Below are positions 1 through 11,910 of a stretch of DNA of 64,000 nucleotides, one piece after another. How positions within the stretch are numbered: the stretch's first letter is position 1; every line of letters begins with the position of its first letter. Origin of the DNA: Limnanthes douglasii subsp. nivea (lineage: Eukaryota > Streptophyta > Magnoliopsida > Brassicales > Limnanthaceae); contig JAUPFV010000005.1 of NCBI GenBank assembly GCA_036936605.1, forward strand, positions 156,737,195 through 156,801,194, in the 5' to 3' direction. The translations under genes were made by a program, and so were the position numbers. Under the pieces are notes generated by a model. That model did not search any database. It saw only the letters and a list, made by a program, of their open reading frames with translations, and had not been told where the DNA came from.

Positions 1-710
1 AAAAGTAAAGGTAATGTCATATATTAATTTCAGATAGTGCCTTTTTGTTTTCAAGTCATTTGGTTGATAATAGATGTCATGTGAAAAAACAATAAATATT
101 AATCTGAAGGCAAGATGTAGCTTTTACGAAAATAAATGGCTTAAAATAGTCTGATTAGTTCTGGTCGTTCACAAGAAGATGACAACAGTTATAGGGAAAT
201 GTACCCCTTTTATTATTAAGACTGTTAATGGTTTTTGAAAGTGAAAAATTAGACCCAAATTGAATCAATAAAGTGGACTGAAAGTCCGATCAAAGATAGC
301 AGTTTGATTTATGATTCCGTTCGAAATTAAATAAAAAAAATCGATAAAATTAATTTAAAATCGAATCAATAAAACCAATAAAGAAAGAGAACAATAAAAT
401 GGAAAAATAATAAAATCGAATAAATTGGTATAACCGTAAAATCACCAATTTTTTTTGAATTATTGTCAATACATTATACTATCAAAATTATTAAATAAAA
501 AACTACTGAACTTTTGAATTTCAATTCATATATTATTTATTTAAGAGTGATTTCCCAAAAAGTAAATCAAATATTTCAAAATTCTTCTTACTTACGTACA
601 CCAACTTTCATAATTCCAATAGGTGTATAAGATTTTTGGAATTACAAAAGTATTCTTCTAATTAAAAACTAAGTTTAATCGCCTTATTTTTTATAAAAAT
701 ATAATCCTAT
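1..710. other. AT-rich spacer, no gene seen
   Basis: AT-rich intergenic DNA with frequent stops on both strands. Around 240-430 there are loose repeats of an AATAAAACCGA-like kind, similar in flavour to the block near 4800-5000. No ORF, RNA gene or element end could be supported. Confidence 0.6.
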
Positions 711-714
711 TTAA

Positions 715-2805
715 CTCACCACAACCACCACATGATCGCCGCCGTCGACATCACCACGACCACCATTACGACCACCACCGCCACCACCACGACCACTACC
801 ACAACCGCGACGGACCACCACCACCGACGGCGACGGACCACCACGACGACCACCACCACCGTCACCGCCCGCCACCACCGCTGACACTACCACCACCACC
901 ACGACGACCACCACCACCGACGGCGACGGACCACCACGGCGACCACCACCACGACAACCATCACCACGACGACCACCACCACCGTCGCCGCCCGCCACCA
1001 CCGCTGACACTACCACCACCACCACCACCACGACCACCACCACGACAACCACCACCACGACGACCACCACCACCACCATCACCACAACCACCGGCGGCGG
1101 CGGACCACCACGACTACCATGACCACCACCACCACGACCACCACCATCACCACCGGCGACGGATCACCACCACCGACGACAGACCACCACCACCACTACT
1201 ACGACAACCACCACCACCATCACGACCACCACGACCACCGTCGTGACCACCACCGTCGCCGGCACCATCACGACCACCACGACCACCATCACCACCATCA
1301 CCACCAGGATCACCATCACGACCACCACCATCACGACCACCACGACCGACATCACCACTGGCGGCGGCGGACCACCATGGCTACAATGACCACAAGAACC
1401 ACCACCACCGCTGGCACCAGCACAACCACCACCACCACCACTACCGGCGACGGACCACCACCACTGGCGACAGACCACCACTAACCCCACCACTACGACA
1501 ACCACCATCACCATCACGACCACCGTCGTGACCACCACCACTACCACCACAATCATCGCCACCATCATCACCACGACCATCGTCACCGCCGCCGGCACCA
1601 CCACTACCACTACCACCGCCACCACCTCCACCACCACCTCCACCCACTACGACCACCATCACCACCGACGGGCCGACACCACCATCATCGGCGATGACGA
1701 CGACGACCACCACCACTACGACCACCACAACCGCGACGGACCACCACCACCACCAGCGGCGGACTATTACGACGACCACCACCACCACGACCACCACCGT
1801 CGCCGCTCGCCATCGCTGTTGGCACTACCACCAGCACCACTACGACCACCATCACCATCACCCGGATCATCACCACGACCACCACCATTACGATCACCAC
1901 GACCACCATCACCACCACTAGCGGCGGCAGACCATCACGACCACGACCACCACCAGCACCATCATCGGCGACAACGACCAGCACCAACAGCACCACCATT
2001 GGCGGCGGCAGACCACCACGACGACCACCGTCGCCGCCCGCCACTGCTGTTGGCACTACCACCACCACCACGGCCACCACGACCACCATCCCCACCACCA
2101 GGATCACCACCACCACCAGGATCACCACCACCACCAGGATCACCACCACGACCACCACCATCACGATCACCACGACCACCATCACCACCACTGGCGGCGG
2201 CAGACCATCACCACCATCACCACCACCACCGCCGCTGGCACCACCACGACCACGACCACCATCGCCGCTGGCACCACCACGACCACCACCGCCGCTGGCA
2301 CCACCACCACCACCACCACGACCGACGACAGACCACCGCCACGACCACCACCACAACAACCACCACCACCACCACCAACACAACTACCACCGTAATCATG
2401 GCCACCACCACCACCACGACCATCGCCGCTGCCACCACCACCACCACCACTACAACCACCACCACCATCACCACAACCACAAACACCAATACGACCCCAC
2501 CACCATCACGACAACCACGACCACCACGATCACCATCACCGGAAGCAGCAGCAGCACCACCACAACCACCATCATTGGAAGCAGCAACAACAACACCACC
2601 ACCATCACTAAGACCAACACAACCACCACCACAATTGTCACGACCACCACAACTAGAACGACCACCACCGCCCCCACCCCCAGTATTTCACCACCATCAC
2701 CACCACCACGACCAATTCCACCACAACTAGAACGACCACCACCGCCCCCACCCCCACGACCTTCACCACCACCACCACAACCACCACAACCAATGCGATC
2801 ACCAC
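715..2805. repeat. 2.1-kb CCA/CGA-rich low-complexity tract
   Basis: The plus strand is almost entirely built of CCA, CAC, ACC and CGA triplets, with recurring longer blocks such as CGACGGCGACGGACCACCAC (near 918 and elsewhere) and ATCACCACCACCACCAGG-type units near 2100-2150. The strand asymmetry is extreme: plus strand A and C, minus strand G and T. All reading frames stay open simply because stop codons need other triplets, so the apparent proteins (His/Asp, Thr, Pro or Val runs) are by-products. It is best read as an expanded and degenerated trinucleotide repeat. The G-rich strand (GGT)n is of a type that can form two-tetrad quadruplexes, which is inference. Confidence 0.85.
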
Positions 2806-2835
2806 CATCATGTTACTCTTATTAAGAATATTTGT

Positions 2836-3150
2836 AGTAATGTTGTGCCCTTATTAAGAATAATAGTAATAAGACTGTTACTTTGTTAGGAATAACAGTA
2901 ATAAGAATGTTACTCAAATAAATATAATAGTAATTAGACTGTTATTAGGAATAACAGTAATAAGACTGTTACTCAAATAGATATAATAGATATAATAGTA
3001 ATTAGACTGTTATTCTGTTAGGAATAACAGTAATAAGACTGTTACTCAAATATGAATAATAGTAAAAAAGAACGTTACTCTATTATGAATAAGAGTAATA
3101 AGAGTGTTACTATAATAGGAATAACAATAATAAAATGTTATTCTTAGGTA
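2836..3150. repeat. Degenerate AT-rich repeat, GTAATAAGACTGTTACT unit
   Basis: The motif GTAATAAGACTGTTACT, or a one-base variant, recurs near 2866, 2898, 2957, 3030 and 3085, with AATAACAGT before it. AATAACAGT and ACTGTTATT are reverse complements, so each unit can pair with its neighbours as a short hairpin. Spacing is irregular (about 31-73 bp). No coding potential. Confidence 0.6.
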
Positions 3151-3174
3151 TTTCAACTAACGAAAATAAATTAT

Positions 3175-5026
3175 ATTATTCATTATTTATAAAATAATTT
3201 TTTAAGTTTTTTAAATTAATGAAAATAAATTTTGTTATTCATTAAAAAAATATAAAAACTAATTAGTAATAATATTGTTACTTTATTATGAATAATAATA
3301 ATAATAAAACTATTATTCTTAGGTATTTTGATTCACAAAAATCAATCATGTTATTCATTTTTTTTTCAAATATTTAGATTAACAAAAACAAATCATATTA
3401 TTCATTTAAAAGTAAAAAATTAGTCATTTTACCTCTATCAGGAATGACACTTTTATTACTGTTAATCCTATAAAAAATAACAATAATAATGTTATTCCTA
3501 AAATATAAGAATAAAAGAGATCAAACATGGCCACAACCTATGGTTAATACAACTAGAACGATAACATATTTTCTCCATGTAGAAAATAAAAAATATGGTC
3601 ACTAGCTTGTGTTATAGTCGGCCAAAACCGACAACAACCAAAAATGAAAATAGAGCAAAACAGGCTATAAAATAGAGCCACTGAAGTTGTTTCATGTTAT
3701 ACCCAGTAATAATTGTAAACGATGTCTATATTTCCATGCCACTTTCAACCCATGGGCCTATGGTCTCATATATAGGGCTATGATCATTAAGTAAAAATTC
3801 CATGAAAGCCACATTCGGCCACTCATGGGTACAAAATATCTTATTCGGGAGGCTCATACTCATTACTCGATACTAATAATATTTTGGCGTGAAACTGAGG
3901 TACACCAAACTGTATGCTTGGTGTAAATTCAAAGTTCTAAAACTAAAATTTTTTAAACTAATAATATTTTGAAAACAATTGTATGCTTTCACAAGTTTTA
4001 GTTTTACGGATGGATACAAATCCACCGTATATTTATAAAAATAAATACTAAGTGACTAGAGCCTAAATAGTTTTAGTCAATTTAGTTTATTAATTATAAT
4101 GAATGAATATTTAAAGAAAAACATTATTAAGAGAAGCGTAATAAAATTGAATCACTCGTGAGTATTCAAATATAAAATCGTTTTTTATAATAAAATAAAC
4201 AAATAACTTACATATATATTAGATATAAATGAGCTAAATAGGAGACAACTCGTCATTTCTGTGGCCAAAAGAGAAAGAAAAAAATACAAACAACAAAACG
4301 TGAAGACTTTGGCGTCTGCCAGATCATCCGAGAAAAGTCAAATAAAATAGGGATGAGGTGTGAGTATCGAGAGGGTTAAAATGTTTGGGTGAAAAGTTTG
4401 TTTTAAAAAAGGTTATTTTTGTCTTTATAGATAAAAAAACATGTAATTAGAATTTTGTTAATTGCGGGTGCATCTAACAAGAAATAGTGAAAATGAGTCA
4501 CACCAAACAAGAATTATAATATTTTTGAAGTATCTGACGTAAAAACCCCTTTATTTAAATAACAAAATTTTAAAATCAAATTATAATTAGATTTTTTTTA
4601 AAAAAATGTACCAAATCAAACCCGGATGAAAAACCAGTACCAAACAAAGCCGGACATAACCAAACTGAAATAAAACAAAAGCTTAGCGGGAGTTTCAAAG
4701 ATTAGAAGAAATCTTAACGGTTCGATCCGAACCGATAAGTTTAGTGGTCGTGTTCTGCCAACCAGACCGATAACAACTCTACCTAAGGCTGCTAAATGAG
4801 AACCGAACCGATAAGAACCAAACCGATAAGAACCGAACCGAAAGTTGGACCGAACATAAACAATTCGATTCGCCGTTCCATTCAAAATAAAAAAACTGAA
4901 CCGATAAAACCAATAAACTGGAACAACCAATTTGGAACCGAACCAATAAAAACGATAAATCGATTGAGCTAATACATAACCAAACTGATTAAACCAATAC
5001 AACGTCCAAACCGGTAGAGTAGATTT
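3175..5026. other. AT-rich spacer with a short 15-bp repeat at 4801-4845
   Basis: No supported gene. At 4801-4845 a 15-bp unit resembling AACCGAACCGATAAG is repeated about three times; the surrounding 4616-5000 block is rich in ACCGATAA and AACCAATAA words. The open frame on the minus strand here is driven by this repeat and resembles no protein I know. Confidence 0.5.
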
Positions 5027-5027
5027 A

Positions 5028-5028
<1 letters not shown>

Positions 5029-5060
<32 letters not shown>
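5029..5060. repeat. (ATT)n microsatellite
   Basis: An almost perfect run of ATT triplets, about ten copies, directly after the ACCGATAA-rich block. Confidence 0.85.
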
Positions 5061-5061
<1 letters not shown>

Positions 5062-5099
5062 TATTACATTGTCACAATTATTAAATAAGGACAAATTTG

Positions 5100-5890
5100 A
5101 AAAAAAAATTTAAAAATTAACATCTAAATTTTAATTTTATATCATTTATTTTAAGTAAAAAATTGGAAATTATATTATCTTTAAATTTAATTATTTTTAT
5201 ATACGAATCCAAATGAACTAAACGGAAATCGACCGAAACAGGATCGAAGTCAAATAAAACCGAACATATATCGAAACTAAAATTGAATTGGAACGGAACG
5301 GTCCGTTCCAAAATCCGAAAATAAATTTAGCTGTTCGATGCGATTTGTATGAATAACCTTAGCCGTCAAAATCCGAACCACAGGGAACCAACAAAAGCCT
5401 TATCTCTACCTAATACTAATAGTTCGTTTTTTATTAAAAATCATCAATATAAAAAAATATTTTAGTTTAAATCATATTATATGTTTAATTTGTGGGTAAG
5501 TATGTGCTTTTATTCTATTAATTTAGAAACATATTATAATAATAGTTTTTAAAAAGATAAATTATTATTTAGTGTCTTACCAAATTTGTAATTATCGAAT
5601 CTAAAGCTCATCATAAATTATTTTCAAAATAATAATAATATGTAGCGCACCACAAAACACTATATACACTATCATAAACACTTTAACATAACACTATAAA
5701 TCATAACACGGTAATATTATAATATTCTTAAATTTCTAACTTACGGTGGATATATTATAAACCATAACATTATAACACTCTAACATTCTTAAGTCTCTTA
5801 CTATTAACTATAACACTGTAATATTTTAAAATTTTGAACTTACCGTCAATATAATATAAATCATACTACTTATAACTAAACTATAAGAAT
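5100..5890. other. AT-rich spacer with loose tandem repeats at 5640-5890
   Basis: No gene seen. Within 5640-5890 a degenerate block containing ACTATAACAC, GTAATATT, CTTAC and ATTATAAACCATAAC words recurs about three times with drift. It lies next to the hAT relic but shows no clear terminal inverted repeat. Confidence 0.4.
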
Positions 5891-5899
5891 GTAACTTAG

Positions 5900-6560
5900 A
5901 ATTACTCATAGTACCTGATATTGTGGCTTTGTAAATTTCAAAAATTGTCGACGTAATGCACGGTTATCATTATGAAGCCTTTAGTTTTGTTTGGTGAAGA
6001 CCACATATCCGTTGCTAGAGCGATTCTACCACGATTCTTTTCTATATGTCTCCATATTTTTCTTCTTCTCAAGAGTATACACTCTTAAGTATATCACTCT
6101 TTATCGTGTTTCTTGATATCATTTTAAATAATGGCTGGACATGTGAGACAAATATTCGAAATCCCAAATGATCCAGCATAGAAAGGGGGTACTTGTGCAT
6201 CACAATCATCCTTGCAAACTGTTTTTTCATCTATTTTGCTTTGTTAAAAAAACAAAACTTATTGTCGGATGTCGATATTTGTGAGTTTTGCACAATTATT
6301 AGTGTGTCTATTAGATGATATATTCACAGTTTAGGATCTGCAACAAACGATTTCGAACAATATTTGCAAATGCTTTTATAACCCCACTTTCTCTTTTCCT
6401 TTTAAAATGATTCCATACCGTCGATTTCAAATGTGTAATATCCAATTCCAGGCCGTCACCATCAGAAATTGTAATTGATGGATCATTTATCGTTGTCGGT
6501 GTAGGAGTTGCATCTTCTTCAACTAGTGATCCGAAAGATTCATGGTGGTGCTCGTCCAAA
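5900..6560 (-). pseudogene. hAT-family transposase relic (BED zinc finger)
   Basis: A broken N-terminal half of a plant hAT transposase of the BED-zinc-finger/RICESLEEPER-like type. Read on the minus strand, an ATG at 6559 opens an acidic leader and then STVWNHFKRKRESGVIKA, the W..F start of a BED finger. After a one-base frame change come FCKYCSKSF (the CxxC pair) and, after further damage, NRHTNNC (the His/Cys pair), at about 6270-6420. At about 6112-6232 another frame gives YPLSMLDHLGFRIFV and VQPLFKMISRNT, typical of the segment after the finger. At 5942-6033 a third frame gives GRIALATDMWSS, matching the RISLTTDxWTS catalytic-region motif. At least three frameshifts and several stops make it non-functional. 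The RNase H-like core further downstream is not recognisable, and no terminal repeats were identified. The assignment rests on remembered family motifs. Confidence 0.75.
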
Positions 6561-6599
6561 TTATATGAAGAAGTAAGTTATGTTTCCATTTACTTAGGA

Positions 6600-7720
6600 A
6601 GCTCTGAGAGACCATGATGAAGTATAGGACCTAAATAAAAATTTATAATTTTGTGAAAAATTATGTCTAATTTATAATTACAAAACAAAAAATCATGCCT
6701 AATTTAACTATAAATGTTAGCGTTGACTCAAGTATATAACCAAATTAAGCTATACAAAACAGTTAATAAAATTAGTAAATAGAATTCGAGATACTTAAAC
6801 AAACAATGTAATTTAATTACATTTATAATCACATTTAAAAACAATAAAATTTATATATAATTTTTAAATTTCATTATAGGACCCATAAACTACCTAAGCA
6901 AACTTTAAGAAATAACTTAGTCCTACATGCACCAATATTTTTGCATTTAAATCGACAAAACCAAACAAAAAGATGATATAGTGAAAACTTTATTACTAAA
7001 CCATACTAAACTTATAGAAGACAAACCTAAAATTCAATCAAAGGGATCAGTATCCGTCACGAAATTCAATCAGAACTAACAATTTGTAACAAGTCTAACA
7101 TTTACGTAGCTTAGTACGTAATCCAACAAACTTTTCCCAGTAATCAATAACATGACACGACTACGGTAGCAGGTTGCTAGCTCACTCTGCCTAACTTACA
7201 TTTTAAACAATCACAATAATTTCTTCTTAGTGGTACCTTTCCTGAATTAAACCACCTACAATGTTTGTTATTTTTTATGAAATTATTATCTATTGTTTTC
7301 TAATTCTTTTTGTTATAAATCTGATTTCAGCTATGATTTCAACTATTAATCATAATCTATAATCATAATCTGATTTCAACAATAAATTTATTTTTTATAA
7401 TTCTGCTATAAATGAAGTAGGAAGTTTAGGTCTTCCTCGGATCTAACAGTGAGATTACTACAAAATATTCTAGCAACTAAAAATTTACCTTTGTACCAAA
7501 AAGTAGTAATATAAATTGAATATTTTCAAGAGAGAGAAGATAACCATACTGCAAATATTAATGGTGTTTAAGGATTATAACATAGTGAAGTTAGAGAACT
7601 AAATTCAAGAGAGTCTGATACTCAGGGGATTAACCACCTTCTGAATCCCTAAACTTGTATTTCAAAACTTCAAAAAATGTCGTATCATCTACACAAAACC
7701 AAGTAGAACATACATTATAT
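6600..7720. other. AT-rich spacer
   Basis: No gene, RNA or element end could be supported. It is AT-rich with stops in all frames and may hold eroded host or transposon DNA. Confidence 0.5.
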
Positions 7721-7734
7721 GATTATAGGTTAAG

Positions 7735-7966
7735 AGAGATAACAATAGCACAAACGTATCCGTAGATACCAAAATCCCTCAATCTCTCACGAAGCCTTTC
7801 TCTTGCAAATAACACAACACCTGGAAGCCTCTCATTCCTACTTGATCTCGACCTATTTCGGTTTTCTAAATTTACACCATTTAATGATATAGACTTGTTT
7901 ATCTTGATCCACCACGATTCGCCAAGAGAAAGAGCCAATTTTATTGGTGTTGGTAGTTTTCGCCTA
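7735..7966 (-). other. Possible orphan exon of an unidentified protein
   Basis: On the minus strand an open frame of about 75 codons is preceded by TTTATTTTAG, which looks like a splice acceptor, at about 7967-7976. The peptide contains NRSRSSRNERLPG followed by FARERLRERLRDFG, an unusually non-repetitive, charged stretch for this region. A possible donor (GGTATCT) lies just after RLRDF. Element A1 starts 60 bp upstream of the acceptor, so any upstream exon would lie beyond it, to the right of 19030. I do not recognise the protein. It may equally be a chance open frame. Confidence 0.25.
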
Positions 7967-8029
7967 AAATAAATCTAGTTGTCTCTCGAACGGTTGTAAG
8001 AGAAGAGAAACAATGAAAATAATACTACT

Positions 8030-8487
8030 TGGTGTGGATAAAAGTAGCCTGAGGGTAGGCTGGTAATTTCAAGTGGAGTTTTAAGGCGATGTAAGGGTGT
8101 TTCACAGTGGTGTGAGGGTGTTTAAGGGTGTTTCAAAGTGTTTTTAATGTGGAGAGAGAATTAAGCAGCTTGGCAGCAGTTAATTTTTCTTACCCATAGT
8201 TAATGCTGGTGGTTGGGTATTTATAGTATGAAACTTGGGCCCTTATGGGCTTTCGGGTCAAGTTTAACGGACCCGGGTCATGTTTAAAGACCCATGAGTT
8301 CTAAGCAGGAGGACAGGTAGCTTAGTCAAGAAGTGTTTAGGTTTTTTAGTACTTTTGTCATAGTTCGAACAGCCTTAGGCTCATACTGGTTCGAAGTGAT
8401 CTGTCCGGTCCAAAAGTCCTGTCCGGTATTCGGAGAGACTAGACCGATTTGCCCTGTCCGGAGAGCATACTGAATTCGGACTCATCA
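8030..8487 (-). repeat. A1 3' LTR (458 bp)
   Basis: Nearly identical to 18568-19025. In element orientation it begins TGATGAGTCCGAATTC and ends TATCCACACCA. The left flank CTACT (8025-8029) matches the right flank of the other LTR. Copies of CTGTCCGG occur near the outer end. Confidence 0.97.
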
Positions 8488-8503
8488 GGAGCCCCTTTTT
8501 TAG
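8488..8503 (-). other. A1 polypurine tract
   Basis: Directly before the 3' LTR in element orientation the sequence is CTAAAAAAGGGGCTCC. A2 has the same run at 22080-22095 and A3 a shorter form at 48191-48204. It is the expected primer for plus-strand DNA synthesis. Confidence 0.85.
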
Positions 8504-8818
8504 ATGTTTGAACAAGTGTCCTTGTCAAAGAGCTGAAAAACAATCCGAATATAGGGAGTGGTTTTTCAATCCGGAGAGAGTTGAGGACGGACCCGGACAG
8601 ATCAAACGTTACAAATTCCAAACGGTTCCTGTCAGAGTTAATGGGACACGTGTCACTCTCTGGTTGGTCATTTTAGCCGTTTTTTCACCTTGAAATTCGC
8701 ACCACTTTCTCGAACAAGTTACCTCTTTTAAATGTCATTAATGACATCAGCGCCGTCTTTTAATCATTGCCCAACTTTTCGGATTCTCCTAGGAATCAAC
8801 TCCTTTTTTCACATTTAC

Positions 8819-8825
8819 TATAAAT
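8819..8825 (+). promoter_or_regulatory. TATA-like box of the A1 antisense gene
   Basis: TATAAAT lies 108 bp before the antisense ATG at 8927, outside the LTR. The same box stands at 22409 in A2 (101 bp before the ATG) and at 48567 in A3 (101 bp before), even though A3 is strongly diverged. Conservation of box and distance supports a promoter, but no transcript evidence is available. Confidence 0.55.
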
Positions 8826-8926
8826 TCTATTCACTTTTCACTGTCTCATTATCTCTTTCAAACTTTACTCTGCCATTTTACCCAAAGCTTTATCTCTCTA
8901 AAAATTCAAAATTTCCTTGGCTGTTT

Positions 8927-11910
8927 ATGTTCACAGCAAGAACAGCACGGATCAAGGGCGGCTGGCTTAACCTCTCAGAATTGGAGAAAGCTCAAAGAGT
9001 TGAAAAGGAAAAAAGACTTGCAGCAGGGCTTCCAGCGTCGCCTGTTGAGAAACCAGCCCCTTCAATCGAAGAATCTGACAGAGGTTCATCTTCTTCTAAA
9101 GGTACAAAACCTAGAAAACTCTTTCAATCAACACTCTCCCCCATAGTATCTGGCTCTTCAGTTTAAGAGTCGATCCCTATTGTTGAACCGGGGGTCACTG
9201 CCACAAGTGTTAGGAAAAAATCCTCTTTCATTGCTATGGGGTCTGATTCTGACCACTCCCCAGACAAATTAATCATGAAAAGGCCAAGTAGGTTGGTTAA
9301 AAGACTTCCTTCTAAAAACACACCCTCAAAATCGGGGGCAAAAAATAGTGAATCAGGGTCTGGGGCAACTATAAGGGCTCCCCGGGAGAGACCGTCAGGA
9401 CTAGAAGCCAGCAGCCCGCTACCCCCCAAGGAATCTTCTACCTCAGAAACTCAAATTGAGGTGAGAAGTCGAGTAAATTCGGACAGCCAACAGTCCGGAG
9501 GATCAGCTCTGCCAAGCCTCAATCCTCCCCGGACTATTTCTACTGAAGCTCCCCCAACGATTATGGAGGAGAGGATGGAAGACTCCACTGAGGAGGTTAG
9601 ATTTGAGTCCGAGTCCTCCGGACAGGCTGAAACTGCTATCGTTGTTGCCAAGAAGGGCAAAGAGGACTTGTATCTGAGGCGTCCGGACCTGCCGGAGAGC
9701 CTTGAAGGGAGAGTGGGGCCATGCTTTCATAAGGTGGAGTTCAAGTATCTTTTGGCTTTGTTGAAACCCAAGTACGCGTTCATCCATACTTCAGATCTGG
9801 GCAGATTGCGCACAAAGTGGGGAATCCTTGAGAACGTAAAGATAAGGATTCCCATCGATCCAGAGACCCCGATGGATTGCAAAAGGAATGAGATAGTCTT
9901 CTTCACGGAGCTATTCAACTGGGGACTCAGGTTCCCACTGGACCCGGAGATAGTGCGCTATTTTCATCTGGTCAAACTCTGCCCATTACAGTTAAGCCCC
10001 AATGGCTGGTTCACCTTGATGTCATGTATTATGGCGTCTAGGTTATCTGGAATCCCTCTTCCTATGGAAGAGTTTGCAGCTGTGGCCAACTTGTGCAAAC
10101 ACCATCAGTTCCCCTTCTACCATTTCAACATGGGGAACGATCTTAAAGCTGTCGATGATCTCCTGGAGTCGGAGAGAAAATGGAGGAGCCAATTCTTATT
10201 TGTCAGTGGCTCATGGGAGAATGGCAAGAAAATCAAAGCCAAGGAGAATCCTAGCCTTTTTCAAAGCAGATGGAGGAGTGATCGTAAGTTTTTACTTTAA
10301 GCTTCTGTTCGAATCTCTCTTTTCTTCAAGTTTGTGCTAATCAGTTTTTTTTCGTTTTAACAGAGCTGCCAAAGGAGCTCGGGGACTACCTAAAGACCGG
10401 ACAGACTACCTGTGGCAAAATTAACGCTTGGGCTGCAGAGAACTGGGAGAACCGGTTCCATAAAGCCTTCACTGCTGGGAACTTAGCAAGGTCTCACCTG
10501 TGGAACACCACAGGTCGAAGAGACCTAACTTGGGAGGAGTTCTCCACCCAACCTGATGAAGACATCGTGCTGAGAAGGTCTCACGAACTGGATGGGACTC
10601 TCTTCCTTCCTGCCCGGGCCAAAGCCCCAAGTAAAATGAAGGGCAAGAAGAAGAAAAGCAAGAGGGCAGCAGGTGACGATGAGAATGAGGCCCCAACAGA
10701 CACAGAAGGACTGGCACAGACTCAGATTGATGCAGCCCTTCTACAGGTGGTGGAACAGGAGAGCGAGAAGCAGGAAGTGAACCTCCCTAAGCCTACAAGG
10801 GCCTCTAAGAGGACTCGCAAGCAAACAAGTGAGAGCACTGACAGGGAGGCCAAGAAGAAGAAGTCTTCCCAAGGAGAAGAAGTTGCTCTCCGGGACCCGG
10901 AGCCCTCTTTCCCAACTGACCCAACATTGGCTGAAGAGATCCCAAGGGACTTGCACGAAGAGATTCAAAGAGAGTTTACTACTGATGAAGTTGAGAGGGG
11001 AGAGCTCAACTTAGATGAAATGGACATCACCGGTCTGGGTGGAATGGGTGAATATTTTCTTGGGCTGTCCAGAGACGAGTTTGCAGGGCCCTATGTCCCT
11101 CCAAGCAGCTCTAACACAGTTAATTTCAACGGTAAGACTTTTATGGTTTCCAGTGAGAGGGACGTTATAGCCCATTCCATCCTTAGCAACGTGCAACCAA
11201 TACTTACTTTGGAAAGGCAAGTCCGAAGTCAGGCGGACACCATCAAAGACCTCAAGTCGGAGAAGGAAAAACTGTCCGAAGACCTCGGGGTTGCTGCCAA
11301 TAAGGTTGATTTGCTCAAGGAGGCAAATGATCAGCTAAAGAAGAATCAAGATGAAAGTAATACAAAAGCTGATTCCTTAGAAGAGACCGTAAAAGATCTC
11401 CGGGCTAAGCTGTCCGGACTGGAGAAGGACCTGACAGCCTCAAGAGGAGAAACTGCAGCAAAGGAGAAGCTTGTCACCAATCTGACCACTGACAAACTTG
11501 CTTTAGAGAATGCAGTGAATCAGGCTGTTGAAGAGAAAGCTGCTTTGGTGAGAGATCAAGAGGCCACAATCAAAGCCAAGATTAATGCTTATGCTAGGGA
11601 GATGATACGGAGTGAAGAATTAATGATTGAAAAAGTGAAGTCTGACATGGTCCTCCTGTTTCACGAGAAATTCCCGAAGAGGAGACTAGGGGACTTATGG
11701 CGCTATGTGGATGACGATGATCTCCCATACTGGACCATGGTTGATGAGGGGTACTCTGGTGAGTCCTCGTCTGGTGATGAAGAGGAAACCGGAGAGAGCC
11801 CAGGTGAGGAAGAGATTGATCCCAAGGGTAAGAAGATAGTCGAGGAGAAGAGCGACATCAAGGGCAAGAAAACAGATGAGGGTGAGCCGTCTTCAAAGGC
11901 TCAACCTTAA
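8927..11910 (+). pseudogene. A1 antisense gene, PF04195-like (one nonsense codon)
   Basis: Two-exon gene, opposite to gag-pol: exon 1 8927-10283, an 80-bp GT-AG intron at 10284-10363, exon 2 10364-11910. The join restores one frame (phase 1, GAT then C/AG). The ATG at 8927 starts MFTARTARIKGGW. Exon 1 ends in a domain resembling Pfam PF04195 ('putative gypsy type transposon'), with FNWGLRFPLDPEI, then LSPNGWF and IMASRLSGIPLP. Exon 2 has a Lys-rich stretch (KMKGKKKKSK), a long coiled coil and an acidic tail. A TAA at 9164-9166 replaces the CAA seen in A2, truncating the product after about 79 residues; the rest stays open. Function is unknown. The basic stretch suggests nuclear entry (inference). 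Confidence 0.85.

Noticed and set aside
1528..2730. A 400-codon open frame and several others on both strands over the CCA tract
   Set aside because: All frames are open at once because the repeat lacks stop triplets; the translations are low-complexity runs with no domain.
4616..5311. Two minus-strand ORFs (128 and 64 codons) near the (ATT)n run
   Set aside because: They are produced by ACCGATAA-type repeats and AT-rich DNA; the residues are repeat-driven (FGSYRFGSYRFGS).
8508..8693. Small plus-strand ORF between the A1 3' LTR and the antisense gene
   Set aside because: A2 has no matching frame with the same content, and the region is better explained as the antisense promoter and leader.
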